Source: Tribonema minus
Lineage: Eukaryota > Sar > Xanthophyceae > Tribonematales > Tribonemataceae
Assembly (NCBI GenBank): GCA_017506865.1
Contig: JAFCMP010000135.1
Coordinates: 248,001 to 312,000 of the forward strand
Length of the DNA: 64,000 bases
Direction: 5' to 3'
Made by a program: the position numbers and the translations under genes. Positions 33,461-45,606 of the stretch are shown one piece after another; the first letter of the stretch is position 1, and each line of letters opens with the position of its first letter. The notes under the pieces are model-generated. The model was not told the origin of the DNA, did not search any database, and saw nothing but the letters and a program-made list of their open reading frames with translations.

Positions 33461-36400
33461 CTACGCTTCTGCAGCACACGCGCGCGGCGGCGTCGCAATT
33501 CGCTCGTCGAATGCGGCCCCGCCTATGTCAGCGTGCGTGCGCTCGAGCAGCGGCTGCAGATCTGCGGGCACCCACTCGCGCAGCCTGTCGTGCACCGCCA
33601 GGCGCTCGCGCAGGCGGTAGCCCGCTGCATTGAGCACTGCTGCAAGCTCGTCGACGGCGGGGAAGTCATAGGCGGAGTTGACCTGGGCGTGACCGATGCG
33701 ATTGGGGGACATTGGGGGACAGCGCGAAAGTCAGACGTCATTACTACGTATTTTGAAGTACACGCCGCCTGGTGTCTGCGCCATCGCTCAAATGGGGTTG
33801 CCGTGCAAAAAGGGTGCAACAGGGCTCAACGAAGACGCACCGTGCGTGGCGCTGCATGCATGGTGTGCGTCGTGGCTGAGTGTGACAACGGCTCAAGCAA
33901 GTGATGCAGGGACACGCCGCGTCTATGCCACAAGGCGCTGCGCTGGCGACACGCACTCAGCACCAGGTCGCACGCGCGCAGACGGCGACCAATCAAAGTG
34001 GCGCTGCAATGGATCATGCAGAGGACGCGGGCATGCGTCCCACACTCAATCTCAAACGCCTCAACTTCACTTGTACTTCAGAAGTATGAGTCTTGTGTAC
34101 TTTTCATCAGTTCTTGCTCAGGGCGCGAAGAAGCCTAGATGGTGGGTGTCCAGCCTGCAACCAAAATCTACAGTGTCTTTGTGAACACTTTGAAAGTGTC
34201 TCAATGCGCATTGCCGATAGCGTCTGAACGACATGACCATGTGTGTCTTTTTGTACTTTTTACTCATTTCGCTTCGCCAGGGGCGCGAAGAGCCCTCTCT
34301 TTGGATGTGCACTCAATGCAACATTCCTTCTCCGATGAGAGACTCAAACGCAAACAGGCTTCCCCCTCTTCACACTACCACCAACACCCCACAACCAAAC
34401 TTTTGTACTTCATTATCAGCACCTCGTCCAGGGGGCTGATGCCGCCCAGGTCGCGCGCGCCCGCGTCGAGGCACTCCAGCAGCACCCCGCGCGCGCGCAC
34501 GAGGTTCGGCGGCACCTGCACCACCACCTGCGGCGGCAGTATGGCGCGCGCCATGGCCACAATCGCTGGCACAGCGCTCAGCGGAAAGCCCTCGAGCCCC
34601 GCACGCGTGCCCGCCGCGGGGCTGTAGGGCTGGATGATGCACTCCTGATCAGGGTCGGGGTTAGGGTTGGGATTGGGGGGGGGGGGGTGAAGGTCAACTT
34701 GGCAGTGCAGCATCGGGGGTTCAGCACTGGGGGGGGGGGGCTGGCACATGCGCGCGTGGTTAAGAGACTGCTTGATGTTGGGTGTGCGCATGCCGGGCAG
34801 GACAGGCGCCAGATGAGGGGCGCGACTCAACAGCAGGTCGAAACTGCAAGACTGTGTGCAGCGTTCTGTACATGCGCTACTGCACCGCCGACTGCTGCAT
34901 ACATTTGAGCAGACATATGAGAGCGCGGCATGCGTGTACACTGTGAAGTGTGCATCAGACTGTGGCCGCCTGATTACACATGCCTACGCTGCACTGCGAC
35001 AGCGTCGGCGCAGTCCCTACCACAGCGCGCCTGTTGCAGAAGCAGCTGCGCAATGCAATCGCATCGCGTGAAGATTGCCGAGCGCTGCCACTGGTGTCCC
35101 ATCTACTCCAACGGCCACGTCACATCAGGCGCCGACGCGCAATACTTTCCTGCCTCTTCATTTTGTGTTGGGGGGCCGCAAAGACGTGTCGGCTCACGTC
35201 TCCGCGCTGCTATCGACCCCCTTCAGCAACTGTAGTGCGCTGCATGGAAGTTCACCTGTGTATCGCAGCGCAACAAAGGCGATGGCGCGCCCAATCACAA
35301 ACACCTGGAACCTCCTCAAATCCTTCCTACTGCCCCGCGCCCCCGCAAAATCAATCGACTCTGAGTACGTCACCTGTATGTGGCCGTAGCGCTGCGCGAC
35401 ATCAGCGATGGCGCAAGACCAACACTACACTATTGCAAAACCACCGCAGTCACAGAACCTGCTAGCTGGCTTGCACCCCCTTCACCAGAAGTAGCCTCAC
35501 AGCCTCCGACATCCAGTTGAAGTACACGCCTGTATGTGGTCGTAGCGCACCGCAACGTCCGCAATGGCGCTCGGCGACGCCTGCGCTGCACCCCTTCATC
35601 GAAATTAGCGCGCCTTACAGCCTTCAACATCAACTTTGAAGTCACGCTTGAGGAATGCACCTGTATGTGGCCGTAGCGCAGCGCGGCGTCCGCGATGGCG
35701 CGCAGCGCCGCCTCCGCTGCACCCCCTTCATCAAAAATACATTCTCAGGCCGCCTTCAACTGCCCCGCACCCCCATCAAGTCAATGACTTTGAGTAATTC
35801 ACCTGAATGTGGCCGTAGCGCAGCGCGACGTCAGCGATGGCGCGCAGCGATGCCTCCGTGTCGCCCGCGCCCTCGCCGACGCCCAGCAGCACGCCCGTCG
35901 TGAAGGGCACCTTCAGGCGCCCCGCTTGCTCGAGCTGCGCGAGGCGCGCTTGGGGGTCCCTGCCGTCAACATACAGAATACATAATTTTTCATCATGCAT
36001 CTACTTCAACCAAGCTGCTCAAGAGGGGCCTGGACCATCGTGCCGCACGAAAGATATTAGCGCGTGGCTTGTATGTTTCACGTGTGTGTAGCGTGCCGGA
36101 TTGCGCGCGTTCTGGGACCAGTGTGGTGGTTTAGGGTTAGGGTTAGACAATGCGTCGGTGCCGTGCGCGCGTGCGTTACGACAGAAACGCAACTGCTGCA
36201 GCAACAGCGACAAGGACAGGAGCTTCCAGGTGCATGTGCTGCTGAGTACTGTGGAGCACACCTCTGCTACACGGTATCAGATGACTGATTGCAGTCATTG
36301 GAGCAGGGGTGCTCTGCTTGAGCAGTGTGCGGGGCAAGGGGGGGCAAAGGCTACTGAGCATGTCAGACAACGCGCTGCGGTGAACCCCAAAAATCGCCTC

Positions 36401-39400
36401 TACACTCAGCGTTGTGACAAAGTTCAATGTGCAGGCCTGCCCAGGCTGCCCTGGCCCTTAATAACAGTACACGTGACGTGACAACTTTTTCAGAATGCCA
36501 AACCTCCAGGCTATGATGAAAGTATGACCATATGAATAAAGCAGGAAGACAAGGATGTGGTCAACTTGGTCAGCAACCATCAACGCAAAACGCTAAGAAG
36601 GGCAGTGGACACCCTCCTCCTGAGCCCTTCGCCGTAGCTGTTGACCAACTACTCGGACCCTTGCCCCTAGGCCAACAATAGCAGTACCGTAGTTTACTGC
36701 CAAGGTTTCACGCATCTCGAACGCCTACCAGCCGTGTAGCTGTTGCGCCACTCTGCCCCACTCTCCCTGGCGGCGATAAGCTGAGTGCGCACGCCTATCA
36801 TTTGTTGCAGTACGCTTTTCTGGCAGTTGCACCTCACGGCGGCACACACCATACACGCTTCCTAACTCTAACCCTGCCCTCCATGATCCATGCGCAAACG
36901 TCTTGTGGCCAGCGCGAGTTTTTGAGAGTAAGAAACAGGAACAGCTTGTCATGGCTCTTAGCGGAACCAGCACTGTTGGGCTTTGATCATTGTGAGGCCT
37001 AGCTAAGTACTTGCAGTGCCCTACCATCAAACAGAGCAAACACCTCAGCAGAAACCACTTCCTGCTGCCAAAGTGCTTTACAAAGAGCGAAACGCTGCCA
37101 ACTGCACCTCTTGCTGGGCGCGTGCCGGTGCACGCCGCCGCGCGCCGCCAGCGCCGGCGACAGCTGCTCGAGCATGAGCCCCATGCTGACGCTGCGCGCG
37201 CGCACCGCGGCCATCTCCGCCGCGCTGAGCGGCCCCACGTTGACGTGCGGGTGGAGGCCGAGGCTGAGCGCTGCCTCGCAGAGGGACAGTACGCGCGCGA
37301 GCCAGGGGGCGCGCAGCGCGGACGAGGGCGCCACCTCGCCGCTCATGATGAGCACTTCCCTGCGTGGTTTCGGGCGCGCGCGCATGCGCGTGTGCACGGA
37401 GCGTGTCAGCGCTCGTCTGCATGGGTGCGCGTGTGTGTGCGCGCAGAGCACCTGCGCACCCCTGCGCCAACCGGTCTGAGTCAGGGTCAGGGGCGAGCGG
37501 ATGAGGGGGCCACCTCGCCGCTCATGATGAGCACTGACTTGCGTGGGCGCGTGCGCGCGTGTGCACAGCGTGTCAGCACCCGCCTGCATGGGTGCGCGTG
37601 TGGCTTGATGAGGGTTAGGGTTGCACTAGGGATAGGGTGTGGTCAAGGTCGGGATCTCCCCGTGCGAAGGAGGCGTGAGTGCTATGGTGAGGCTTCTGCT
37701 GAAACCTCTCAAAGCCCTGGGGCAATGGGGCGAGTGCGTAGCTCTGGTGTTGCTTAGTTATATGGTGACATCGGAGCCTTAGTCTGAAAGTGAGTGCAGG
37801 GATCAGGGTACGAGCAGGGAAATCAGTATCGCGTGCGCGCCAAACAAAAACACAACGGCGAACACACTCAGTCCACTCTTGTGTCACGCCGCACAGGCGG
37901 CGCGGCGACGAGGGCATGAAAGCTTGCTGAGCATCGCTGCAGAGTGCTCACAACTGAGAGAGCGAAAACAGAGCACATGCACGCACACATACGCGCGCAT
38001 ACACACACACACACACACACACACACGCACGCACACACACACACACAGAGCGTGCACAGCATTGCTCTCACCTGACGGTGCCCTGGCGCATGGCAGCGCT
38101 CATCTGGGCGGTAGCGTCATCAACGCTCAGCCACGACGCCGCGCCGCGCCGCGGGTCCGCGCGGAACGTGCAGTACGCGCAGCGGTTGAAGCACTCGTAC
38201 GTGGGCACCACCGTGTACGACGCTGCAGAGCGTGTTGTGGAAATAGTGCAAGGCGGATGCGGTGAGTCGACTCGAGGAGGCTAGTTAACACTCTTGAGAA
38301 AAGACTGGGAAGATCCTGGCCCATACCTGACAAGTGAGGGTGGCGCGGACATACTTGAAGTAGCACCCCCCCGAGATGTTGCTCAACGGCCATCTGTTAC
38401 AGGCGTGCTTGAAAATGAAGAGAGTGACAGTACGCATACGCAACACTCACAGGGCTGCGTGAACGTGAAAACGTGATTCTGAGCGTCAGTCGCACTCAGT
38501 CGCTTGCAGCCACTGCCATAAATCTCTGGCGCATTGCTGCAAGCCATATTTGTCGTGTTCAAATCCGCCATACCTGCGCCGCACGTTAACACCCCTTCTG
38601 GCATGCGGGAAAGCTTACACCGCTTGTGATGCACAAGGCACAACATTCACAACACGGAACCACATACAACACGCCTCCACGATCAGCTTCCCTGTACAAA
38701 ACTCAAGTTTGAACTTAGGCATGAGGCCTCGCAGACTCACCGCTGTACGTCACGGTGCGCTCCGCCGCCGCCGCCGCCACTGCCGCCATGGTAAGGCGCC
38801 GCCGCTGAGCACTGTCATGCGGAGCGCTGCCGTACCATAAACCATTGCCGCAGCCGCCGTCGCGCCGCCTGGGGCTCGCTGCCAGCCAATCACTCTGGCG
38901 CGCAGCGCTGCTGCGTCCGGCTACGGTGGGCGCGTGCGCCGCCGCAGCCCCCGCTGCTTGCGCAGCGGCTAACATCGACACGCTTCTACTGCGCACGGCA
39001 AAGGCCGTAGCAGCGCAACAGCGCGTCTGCGATCGCCGAGCGGCTGCCGTCGTCAGGCCGCGCCGCGCGCCGCCGTCGCCGCCGCCACCGCCGCTCCTGC
39101 GCACCCCCGCCGCCGCTGCCGCAGCAGCAGCGGCGGCAGGCGCCACGGCGCCGCGGTCAAAGCGCCGGTCGCGCGCCGCCGCCAGCTGCGCGAACGTCCC
39201 GAACGCCGCCGCCGCCGCGTCGCCGCCGCCGCCGCCGCCGCCTAGCCGCGACAGCGCCGCGGTCGCGATGGACGGCTCCAGCGCAGCATCTACGGCGCCG
39301 GGGGTCGCGGGGTTGGCCGGAAAGCGCGCGAGCGTCGCGTAGAGCGTGTTGCGCTGCGCGGGTACGCGGCCGGCGTCGCGCGCGGCGGCGCGCAGCTGCG

Positions 39401-42400
39401 CGGGTGTGGCCAGCTGCCCGTGCGCCGCGCCAGCGGCGGTCGATATGGACTGGGGGGGGGGGGGGGGAGGGGGGGGGGGCGCAGGGGGAGGTGGGGGGGG
39501 GGGTGAAGGGGGGTAATTGCAGCGAGCGGGGTCAGAGTTGTTGAGGGTCACAAGTATTGGGGCGCGGGGGTAGCAGGCGGTATGGGATACGAGTGCGTCT
39601 TCGGGTGGATTTGGGTCAAGTGGGTAGCAGAGGCGGCGATGTGCCGGCTGCGCGGGCGCGGCGCCTGCACGCCATCACGGGAACAAGCACGGGGCAGCAG
39701 GACCACTATAAATTTCTGCTGCAGATGATGGCGACGCGCAGGAGCGCAGGCGCGGGTGCGCTGCGCCAGCGGCAATTTGGCACTGGGTCAGAGATTGAAG
39801 CAGCATAGTACGTGGCAGATTGAAACGCGTCCAGTTTGCATACCGTCAGTTACGCACCGGTCACTTGTGTGTGTTTCCAAACTTCAAGTACTTGAAGCAC
39901 GCACCTCATTCATCAGCGTGCCCCCCAGGTCATTGGCGCCGCAGTCGAGCAGCAGCTGCGCCAGCCGCAGCCCCTCCTTCGGCCAGCTCGCCTGTGAAAA
40001 GGCGCATTTGCCAAGTATGATCAGAACAGGTGCAGGCGCCACAGTAATGAAATGAATGAGTTGTTGTGCAGTGCTTCAAGTGCCTCCCCGTGCGTCAAGC
40101 CCAGCCTTGGCCCGCCCCTGCAGCCTGCGTGCGGTTGCTGCTTGTGCTGCTGCTGCTGCGACGCACGTGCTATACTTGAGAAGTGGCCGTCCTCATGCTC
40201 AAGTGACCCTGGCGTGCTTGCGAGAAGCTTCTGCCAACCGACATTTGACCAGACGAGCACTGTACAGTACTAGCAAAACAGCTACCTTGCGCTCAATTTT
40301 GAAGCGCATATGCCGTATAACTGCGCGCAGGCACACACAAACCGGCAAGTATACAAAGGCGCATGCCCGCAGCAACAAGGGGCTCATGGCTCCTTTCAAT
40401 TGAGTTTTTTTTTGCGCCCAACGATGTTGAAGTTGAAGTTGAAACCACAGACAATTCCACACTCTTGTGAACCTGGCGTGAAGGCAACATCATACGTAAG
40501 CAGCGTGCTCTGGGCCTGCAAATGCACCTTGCATCAGGCTGGGCGTGCATGAGAACCTCACTGAGAGGGCCGCGGACTTTGGTCTGCAAAGCGATGGCGC
40601 AGCAGTCTCGCAGTGAATGTGTCTTTCTCACAGCACCGCTCTGCGCTTCATGATGCCAAGAACGGCGACGAGAAACGCGGCAAAGCAACTGCCGATCACC
40701 TGCGTACAGCACTGCGCATGATGGCAGAGGAGCGATGGAAAAATGAAGGGCGGCGGCAAGTCACCTGTATGTTGACAATGCCGCGGGCGGGGTCTTCGGC
40801 GTTGTCCAGCATGATGCGCGCGACGGCGTGCATGGCGACCACCTGCGCGCGTACAAAGCAGCCATTTGCAACAGAGCAAGAGAGTGTGCATAGCGACCGC
40901 CTGCGCGCATACGCAGCAATGATTTTCAACAGAGAAAGTGAGGGTGTCAATCACCAATACCCACCCCCGAGCGTGCCGTCACGGTCCACGCGGTGTGCAC
41001 AGGCATGAGGGCACTGAGGATGATGGTGGCGTCACTGGTAACACGAAATTGAGTGCTATCGCGTATTGTAGCAACCGGTCGTGGCGCCCTCCCCCGGAAT
41101 GACACTGCCCCGTGATGACACGGTGTTGTCCAGATGGGAGTGTTGCAGCATGTTCTTCAACTTGAAGTGCGCTCTTGCTTTCTGACCGCCTATGCGTGCT
41201 GCGCAGTTGTCACTCGGATGACTGACATGCGGTCGGGGGCTTGAGCACACGGGGGGGGCAGACGAGGCACAGGGCAGTTCAGAGCACTCCCTGCCCTCTG
41301 CCCCTTCCCCTGATGTAATATGCACATGCCATATGCCTGCAGCTTGACAACGGACAGTTCTCGGCGCGCAACGCGTCGCACAGACACGCGCGCACAGGCT
41401 GCGCTCATGTTTCCCACGAGGCTGCGAAACCGCCGTGTAACTGCCGTGACCACGCTCAGGTCTGCTATTGCACCAGCGGGTGCCATGACCGCGTGGACAT
41501 GACCTGTCCGAGTGGAGGCAGGCTTAAACACCTGTCCGAGCGAAGGCATGCTTTGACCTTCCTTGTTGGGATGTCAACAATCCATGCAATGAATGGATGC
41601 AATCAACACTCCGTGTTCGGATGCAATGCCGCACCTCGCTTCCCGTGGGCCCCGCCCGCATCGGCACCATGTCATCGGCGGCTGCCAGGGGGTCATCCCC
41701 CTTGGAAGCGCTCCCACCAATTGCTGCTGCAGGGGCAGTGACCCCCCCAGCGTCTGTGCTGCGCGCAAGCCGCTGCGCCTGCTCGCGGCGCCACATGGGC
41801 GCCTCCGCAGCGACGAAGCTCAGCGGCACGAACTCTGTGAAGCCGCCAGTGCGCGTCTGGATGTCCCTGGAGGAGCGATGAAGGCAGCGATGGTACTCAA
41901 GGTGAGCATGCGTAGTAGGCTCCTGATAAGGTGGATTTGGCGGCTAGAAGGTGTGGTGAGCGGCGGTTCTCGGCCGAGCCTTGATGGGCTTAGTGCATAG
42001 TTCAAGTTGAAGATTTACATGCATACGCTGCATTTTTTTTCGCAGGAATTTGCAAGGGCAGGCGAAGCGGGCCCGCTCACATCCTTACACATCCCGCAAA
42101 CATGAGCATGTTCATGACAATTAGTCGCTGTGCAGTGCTGACTGTAGCGGTACCACTGCCGTGAAGAGACAAACAATGGGGATGGGTACTGTGCGCAGGC
42201 ATGCACGCCAGTGCTCAATTTGGTCTGTGCAGCAGTGCTCAACCGGCACATGCATCAGTGATTGAAGGAACATGCGCAGCAGCGCTCAACCGGCACGGAC
42301 AGCAGTGCTCAAACCGACATGTGCAGCAGCGCTCCACGCCCATGCGCAGCAGTGCTCGGCCCACCTAATGAGGCCAATATGTGCTGCACAGTGCTCTGCG

Positions 42401-42516
42401 GTCTCCACGTGCCCATACATGATGGTGCTAGTCGCTGCGCACGTGTCGGCGGCAGCAGCAGCAGCGGCGGCGGCGGCGGCGGCGGCGGCAGCAGCAGCAG
42501 CGGCAGTGGCAGTGGC

Positions 42517-42567
<51 letters not shown>

Positions 42568-45500
42568 GCAGCAGCAGTGGCAGCAGCAGCAGCGAGCGAC
42601 GTGGGTGAGTCAGTGGCGCTCAGCGCACGCCTGAAAGACATACGCTACGGCGGCAACTGAACAGGTACAACTTCGCACGAACACATCCCGGTCTCCATAG
42701 TGGTGCGCGCCCCAGCGATTGCCGCAGTGCGTCACCGCCATGAGGTATGTGTATCAGCGCTCACCTGCAGTACTGGGCGCTTCTCAGCGCGACTCGCGGC
42801 CAACTGCAAGGCGCTAATCGGCAAGCAACCGTGATAGACTGCGAAAAGCAGGCAACGACACAGGAAGCACCGCTGGGTTGCATCCCCGCGCGAACGCAAA
42901 CGCCATGAGCTCCATCGTGAGACTGCTTGCTGCAGAGTCGAGTCATCGACTCGCGACTTGATCGATCTGCAGCTCACTCTTCGCCCCCGCCCACGCGCAA
43001 CAATGCAGAGAGCACGACACGCACAAGAACATCAGAGTTTGTGCAACACATCTGCGTAAAGGCGGTCGCCGCACTGCGTCGTCACCACCGGGCTCGGCAT
43101 GGCTCGCGTGTCTACACGCAGCGCCGATCGGCAGGCACACGGAGCAGCGGCGCTCACTCTTCAGGCCCGCCGCATGCGCCGCCGTTATCGCCTCGACCCA
43201 ACACGCAGTAGAGAGTCGCCCCGCTGCAATGCGCGTGCGTACCGCGTCATCCAGTATCTCCGCCGACGTGCCAGGCAGGCTGTCCACCTGCAGCGGCGGT
43301 GGCGGCAGCAGCGGCGGCGGCGGCGGCAGCGCACGGGCACATGCGGGGGGCACACGCGCAGTCAGCCCTGACCTGCCCATTGACGTTTGTTGCTAATTTG
43401 TCTCGTGTACTTTACGTAAGGCACGCTTGCCAGCAGCAGCGACGCCGCACGCGCATGTATGCAGTCAGCTCTGGCACCTTGTGGTAAAGCACCCACGAAT
43501 ACACGTACGTGGGGCACTTCACATCGTGGCACGCCGATCTGCAGCTCTGCACGGCAACTGCGGCGACTGCGCCCGCATGCGGCAGCAAGGAGGACGCCGA
43601 CACACAGTCAGCCCGGTGCCTGCGCTTGCCGGCACGACAACAGAAACGCTGCCTGCAATGCGCGTTCCAGGGAGCTCCACAGCGCGAGCTTGCGACTCTC
43701 TTACATGTGCAATACTGTGGGTCATGGACAGAACACTGGTGCACCTGACAACACCCCCAGCCTGCGCCGGTGAGTTGCTGCATGGAAGCGCTTGCGCTAC
43801 AAAGCACGGAAGCGCGGACAGCCATTGCCGCGACCAAAATGCGACCGCGCGTGCTGCCTCGCGCCGCCGACCGACCGCGCGCGCACCGCTGCTGAAGGGC
43901 GCTGCTGATGCTACAGCAGTGCACACGGCTGCGGTCAGAGATGGCGGATGCTGGGCCGCATTGTCAGACCGAGCGCACACGTCGCTGAACATGCGTCCAG
44001 CAGCGGGAGCATTGCGCGCAGGCGCACCTGCAGGCGCGATTGCCCACAGCGCACGCGGCAGCCAGCCCCCTCACGCATCCTCGCGTCACCAGTCGACAGC
44101 ACGCATGCGCGTGGCTGCCGAGGACGCACACTGCCTCCCGCAACAAGGGGGACAGCACGCATGTGAGGTTCTGGGATGCAGCAGCGCAGGTCCATCACCG
44201 GTTGACTGGCACAGGCCAATGACACGAGGCACGTAGCTGGAGCAGAGCCCCACTTAGCTGGCGGGCAACACAGAACGGCACGTGCACGGGCGCACGCGGC
44301 GGCAGCGGCGGCGGCAGCGGCGGCGGCAGCGGCGGCGGCGGCGACTCACCCCCGCGTCCCTGAGGCGCTCCACGAACGCGCCCACGCTGCAGCCGCTGCG
44401 CCGCGCACCGTACACGACTTCCTCCGGCGAGAACGCGTGCAGGTGGACGCGCGGCAGCGCCGCCTTGAGCGCTGCTGCGATCTCCTCGTACAGCGTCCCG
44501 CGCATGCCGGGAGGGAGCCCCGCCTGCACGCAGACCTCGGTGGCGCCGTAGGTCTCCGTCGCCTCGCGCGCGCGCCGCACGATCTCGTCGATCTGCCGGC
44601 GGGGGCCATGGGGGGGGGGGGGGGGGGGGCAGGGGGCACATTCAGACAGACTACGATGTTCTGGTGGCATACAAGCCGTTCTAGCAAGCTGGAAGGGCGC
44701 AATAGGCAGACGCGTTCCAGAAAGTGATGAGATGAATGCACGTCTCCAGCAGCTCACGGACGCGCAATGCTCAGCGCGAACCTTCGCGCAGACGGCATCA
44801 ATTCAGATGGATACGTACCCCGTGCCTGCCGCCCTTCCTCAGCTCTTACGGTTACGCTTAGGCTGTGCTCTACAGAGCGGAGCACATAAGTCGACGAGTG
44901 ACGTGACTGCTGCCTGCCTATCTCTGGCATGCCTGCTGTGCTGGCGCGGGAACCCTCACTGACAGTAGTATACATTGCCAATTGCGCAGCAGCGGCGACC
45001 GCGGTTACTGGTGGAAGGCATTCAATCTGACGGCTGACCACACCTTGTCACCTAGAGCTCTACGATCTTTTGATTCATTTCATATGTGCAGCTCTCAGGC
45101 GATCCATGTATCCTCAACACTTGAGGCTACGCTTAGGCTGTGCTGTGCAGAGAGCATTGCCCAAGTCAACTAGTCACGTGACTGCTGTCTACCTCTCGCA
45201 TGCCTGCTCTTCATGCCTGCTGTGTTAGCGCAGGAACCAACCCTGATTCATACTTCGAAGTAGTAGTATATGTGCAGGCTCTTAAACGCTCCATGTATGC
45301 GCGCCGCCGCCGCCTCACCGGCAGCAGGTACGCCTCCGCGTCCACGCCCGTCCGGCTGAAGGCGCAGAAGCCGCAGCGCTTGACGCACGCGTTGGTGAAG
45401 TTGATGTTGCGGTTGACGGCGTACGTGACGACGTCGCCGACGCTGCTGCGCCGCCGCAGCTCGTCCGCGGCGGCGGCGACGGCGCGCAGGTCGCCGCCGC

Positions 45501-45606
45501 GCGCGCGCAGCAGCTGCGCGCCTGTGCGGCGCAGCAGGGCGCGTTGCAGCAGGAAGAAAGCATGAGCGCGTGTATGTGGTGGTTGTGGTGGCGATCGCAT
45601 GCCCAT
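33461..45606 (-). CDS. FO (deazaflavin) synthase, CofH-CofG fusion, thirteen exons
   Basis: Thirteen exons join in phase to 946 residues: 45606-45319, 44592-44350, 43287-43158, 42434-42365, 41866-41635, 40842-40765, 39991-39905, 39449-38741, 38222-38072, 37359-37108, 35959-35803, 34644-34423 and 33682-33461. The N-terminal half is Cof[20 protein letters not shown] with the radical-SAM cluster motif CVKRCGFC, then [48 protein letters not shown] and [14 protein letters not shown] linker of about 190 Ala/Gly-rich residues follows. The C-terminal half is Cof[17 protein letters not shown] with cluster motif CFNRCAYC, then [52 protein letters not shown] and ARDLGGISP. Together they make FO (8-hydroxy-5-deazaflavin) from tyrosine and the riboflavin precursor 5-amino-6-ribitylamino-uracil, using two SAM radicals. 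In algae FO serves as antenna pigment of photolyase-type enzymes. The CofG half is of the cyanobacterial kind. The start ATG is the first available; a short upstream exon is possible. Confidence 0.94.
34651..34681 (-). repeat. Interstitial telomeric repeat at a 3' splice site
   Basis: On the gene strand CCCAACCCTAACCCCGACCC runs into the acceptor CTGATCAG of the exon starting at 34644. Confidence 0.85.
35250..35720 (-). repeat. Array of four duplicated exon ends with donor sites
   Basis: The end of exon 35959-35803 (codons for [14 protein letters not shown] plus the donor) recurs on the same strand at about 35716-35658, 35590-35528, 35420-35371 and 35295-35253. Written on the plus strand each copy contains a form of CCTGTATGTGGCCGTAGCGC, and similarity falls with distance from the exon. 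Confidence 0.9.
36130..36147 (-). repeat. Interstitial telomeric repeat (intronic)
   Basis: TTTAGGGTTAGGGTTAG on the plus strand in the FO synthase intron 35960-37107. A second, weaker block (CTAACTCTAACCCT) lies at 36862-36875 in the same intron. Confidence 0.85.
37495..37640 (-). repeat. Duplicated exon start with acceptor, plus telomere-like block
   Basis: Positions 37495-37600 repeat 37318-37440: the first 40 nt or so of exon 37359-37108 (codons for [13 protein letters not shown]), its acceptor region and the G/C-alternating intron sequence in front. A telomere-like GAGGGTTAGGGTTGC follows at 37610. Confidence 0.85.
37998..38046. repeat. (CA)n microsatellite
   Basis: A CA run broken once by CGCACG, located about 30 nt beyond the donor of FO synthase exon 38222-38072. 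Confidence 0.95.
40873..40918 (-). repeat. Duplicated exon start with acceptor
   Basis: The sequence repeats 40829-40870, the 5' edge of exon 40842-40765 with its acceptor and intron end. It keeps the pattern GTGCATAGCGACCGCCTGCG against GTGCATGGCGACCACCTGCG in the exon copy. Confidence 0.8.
42228..42360 (-). repeat. Tandem repeats of about 25-30 bp beside a donor site
   Basis: Five units of the form GCAGCAGTGCTCAACCGGCA (plus strand) lie directly downstream of the donor of exon 42434-42365. The core resembles the exon's own GAGCACTGTGCAGCAC. Confidence 0.8.
42452..42597. repeat. CAG/CGG trinucleotide repeat
   Basis: Long CAG and CGG runs (an uninterrupted CAG stretch near 42530-42565) inside the FO synthase intron between exons 43287-43158 and 42434-42365. 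Confidence 0.95.
44974..45080 (-). mobile_element. Short interspersed element, copy 2 (intronic)
   Basis: The reverse complement of the element: on the plus strand it reads from TTGCCAATTGCGCAGCAGCG to GAGCTCTACGATCTTTTGAT. It lies in the first FO synthase intron in the same orientation as the gene. Confidence 0.85.
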
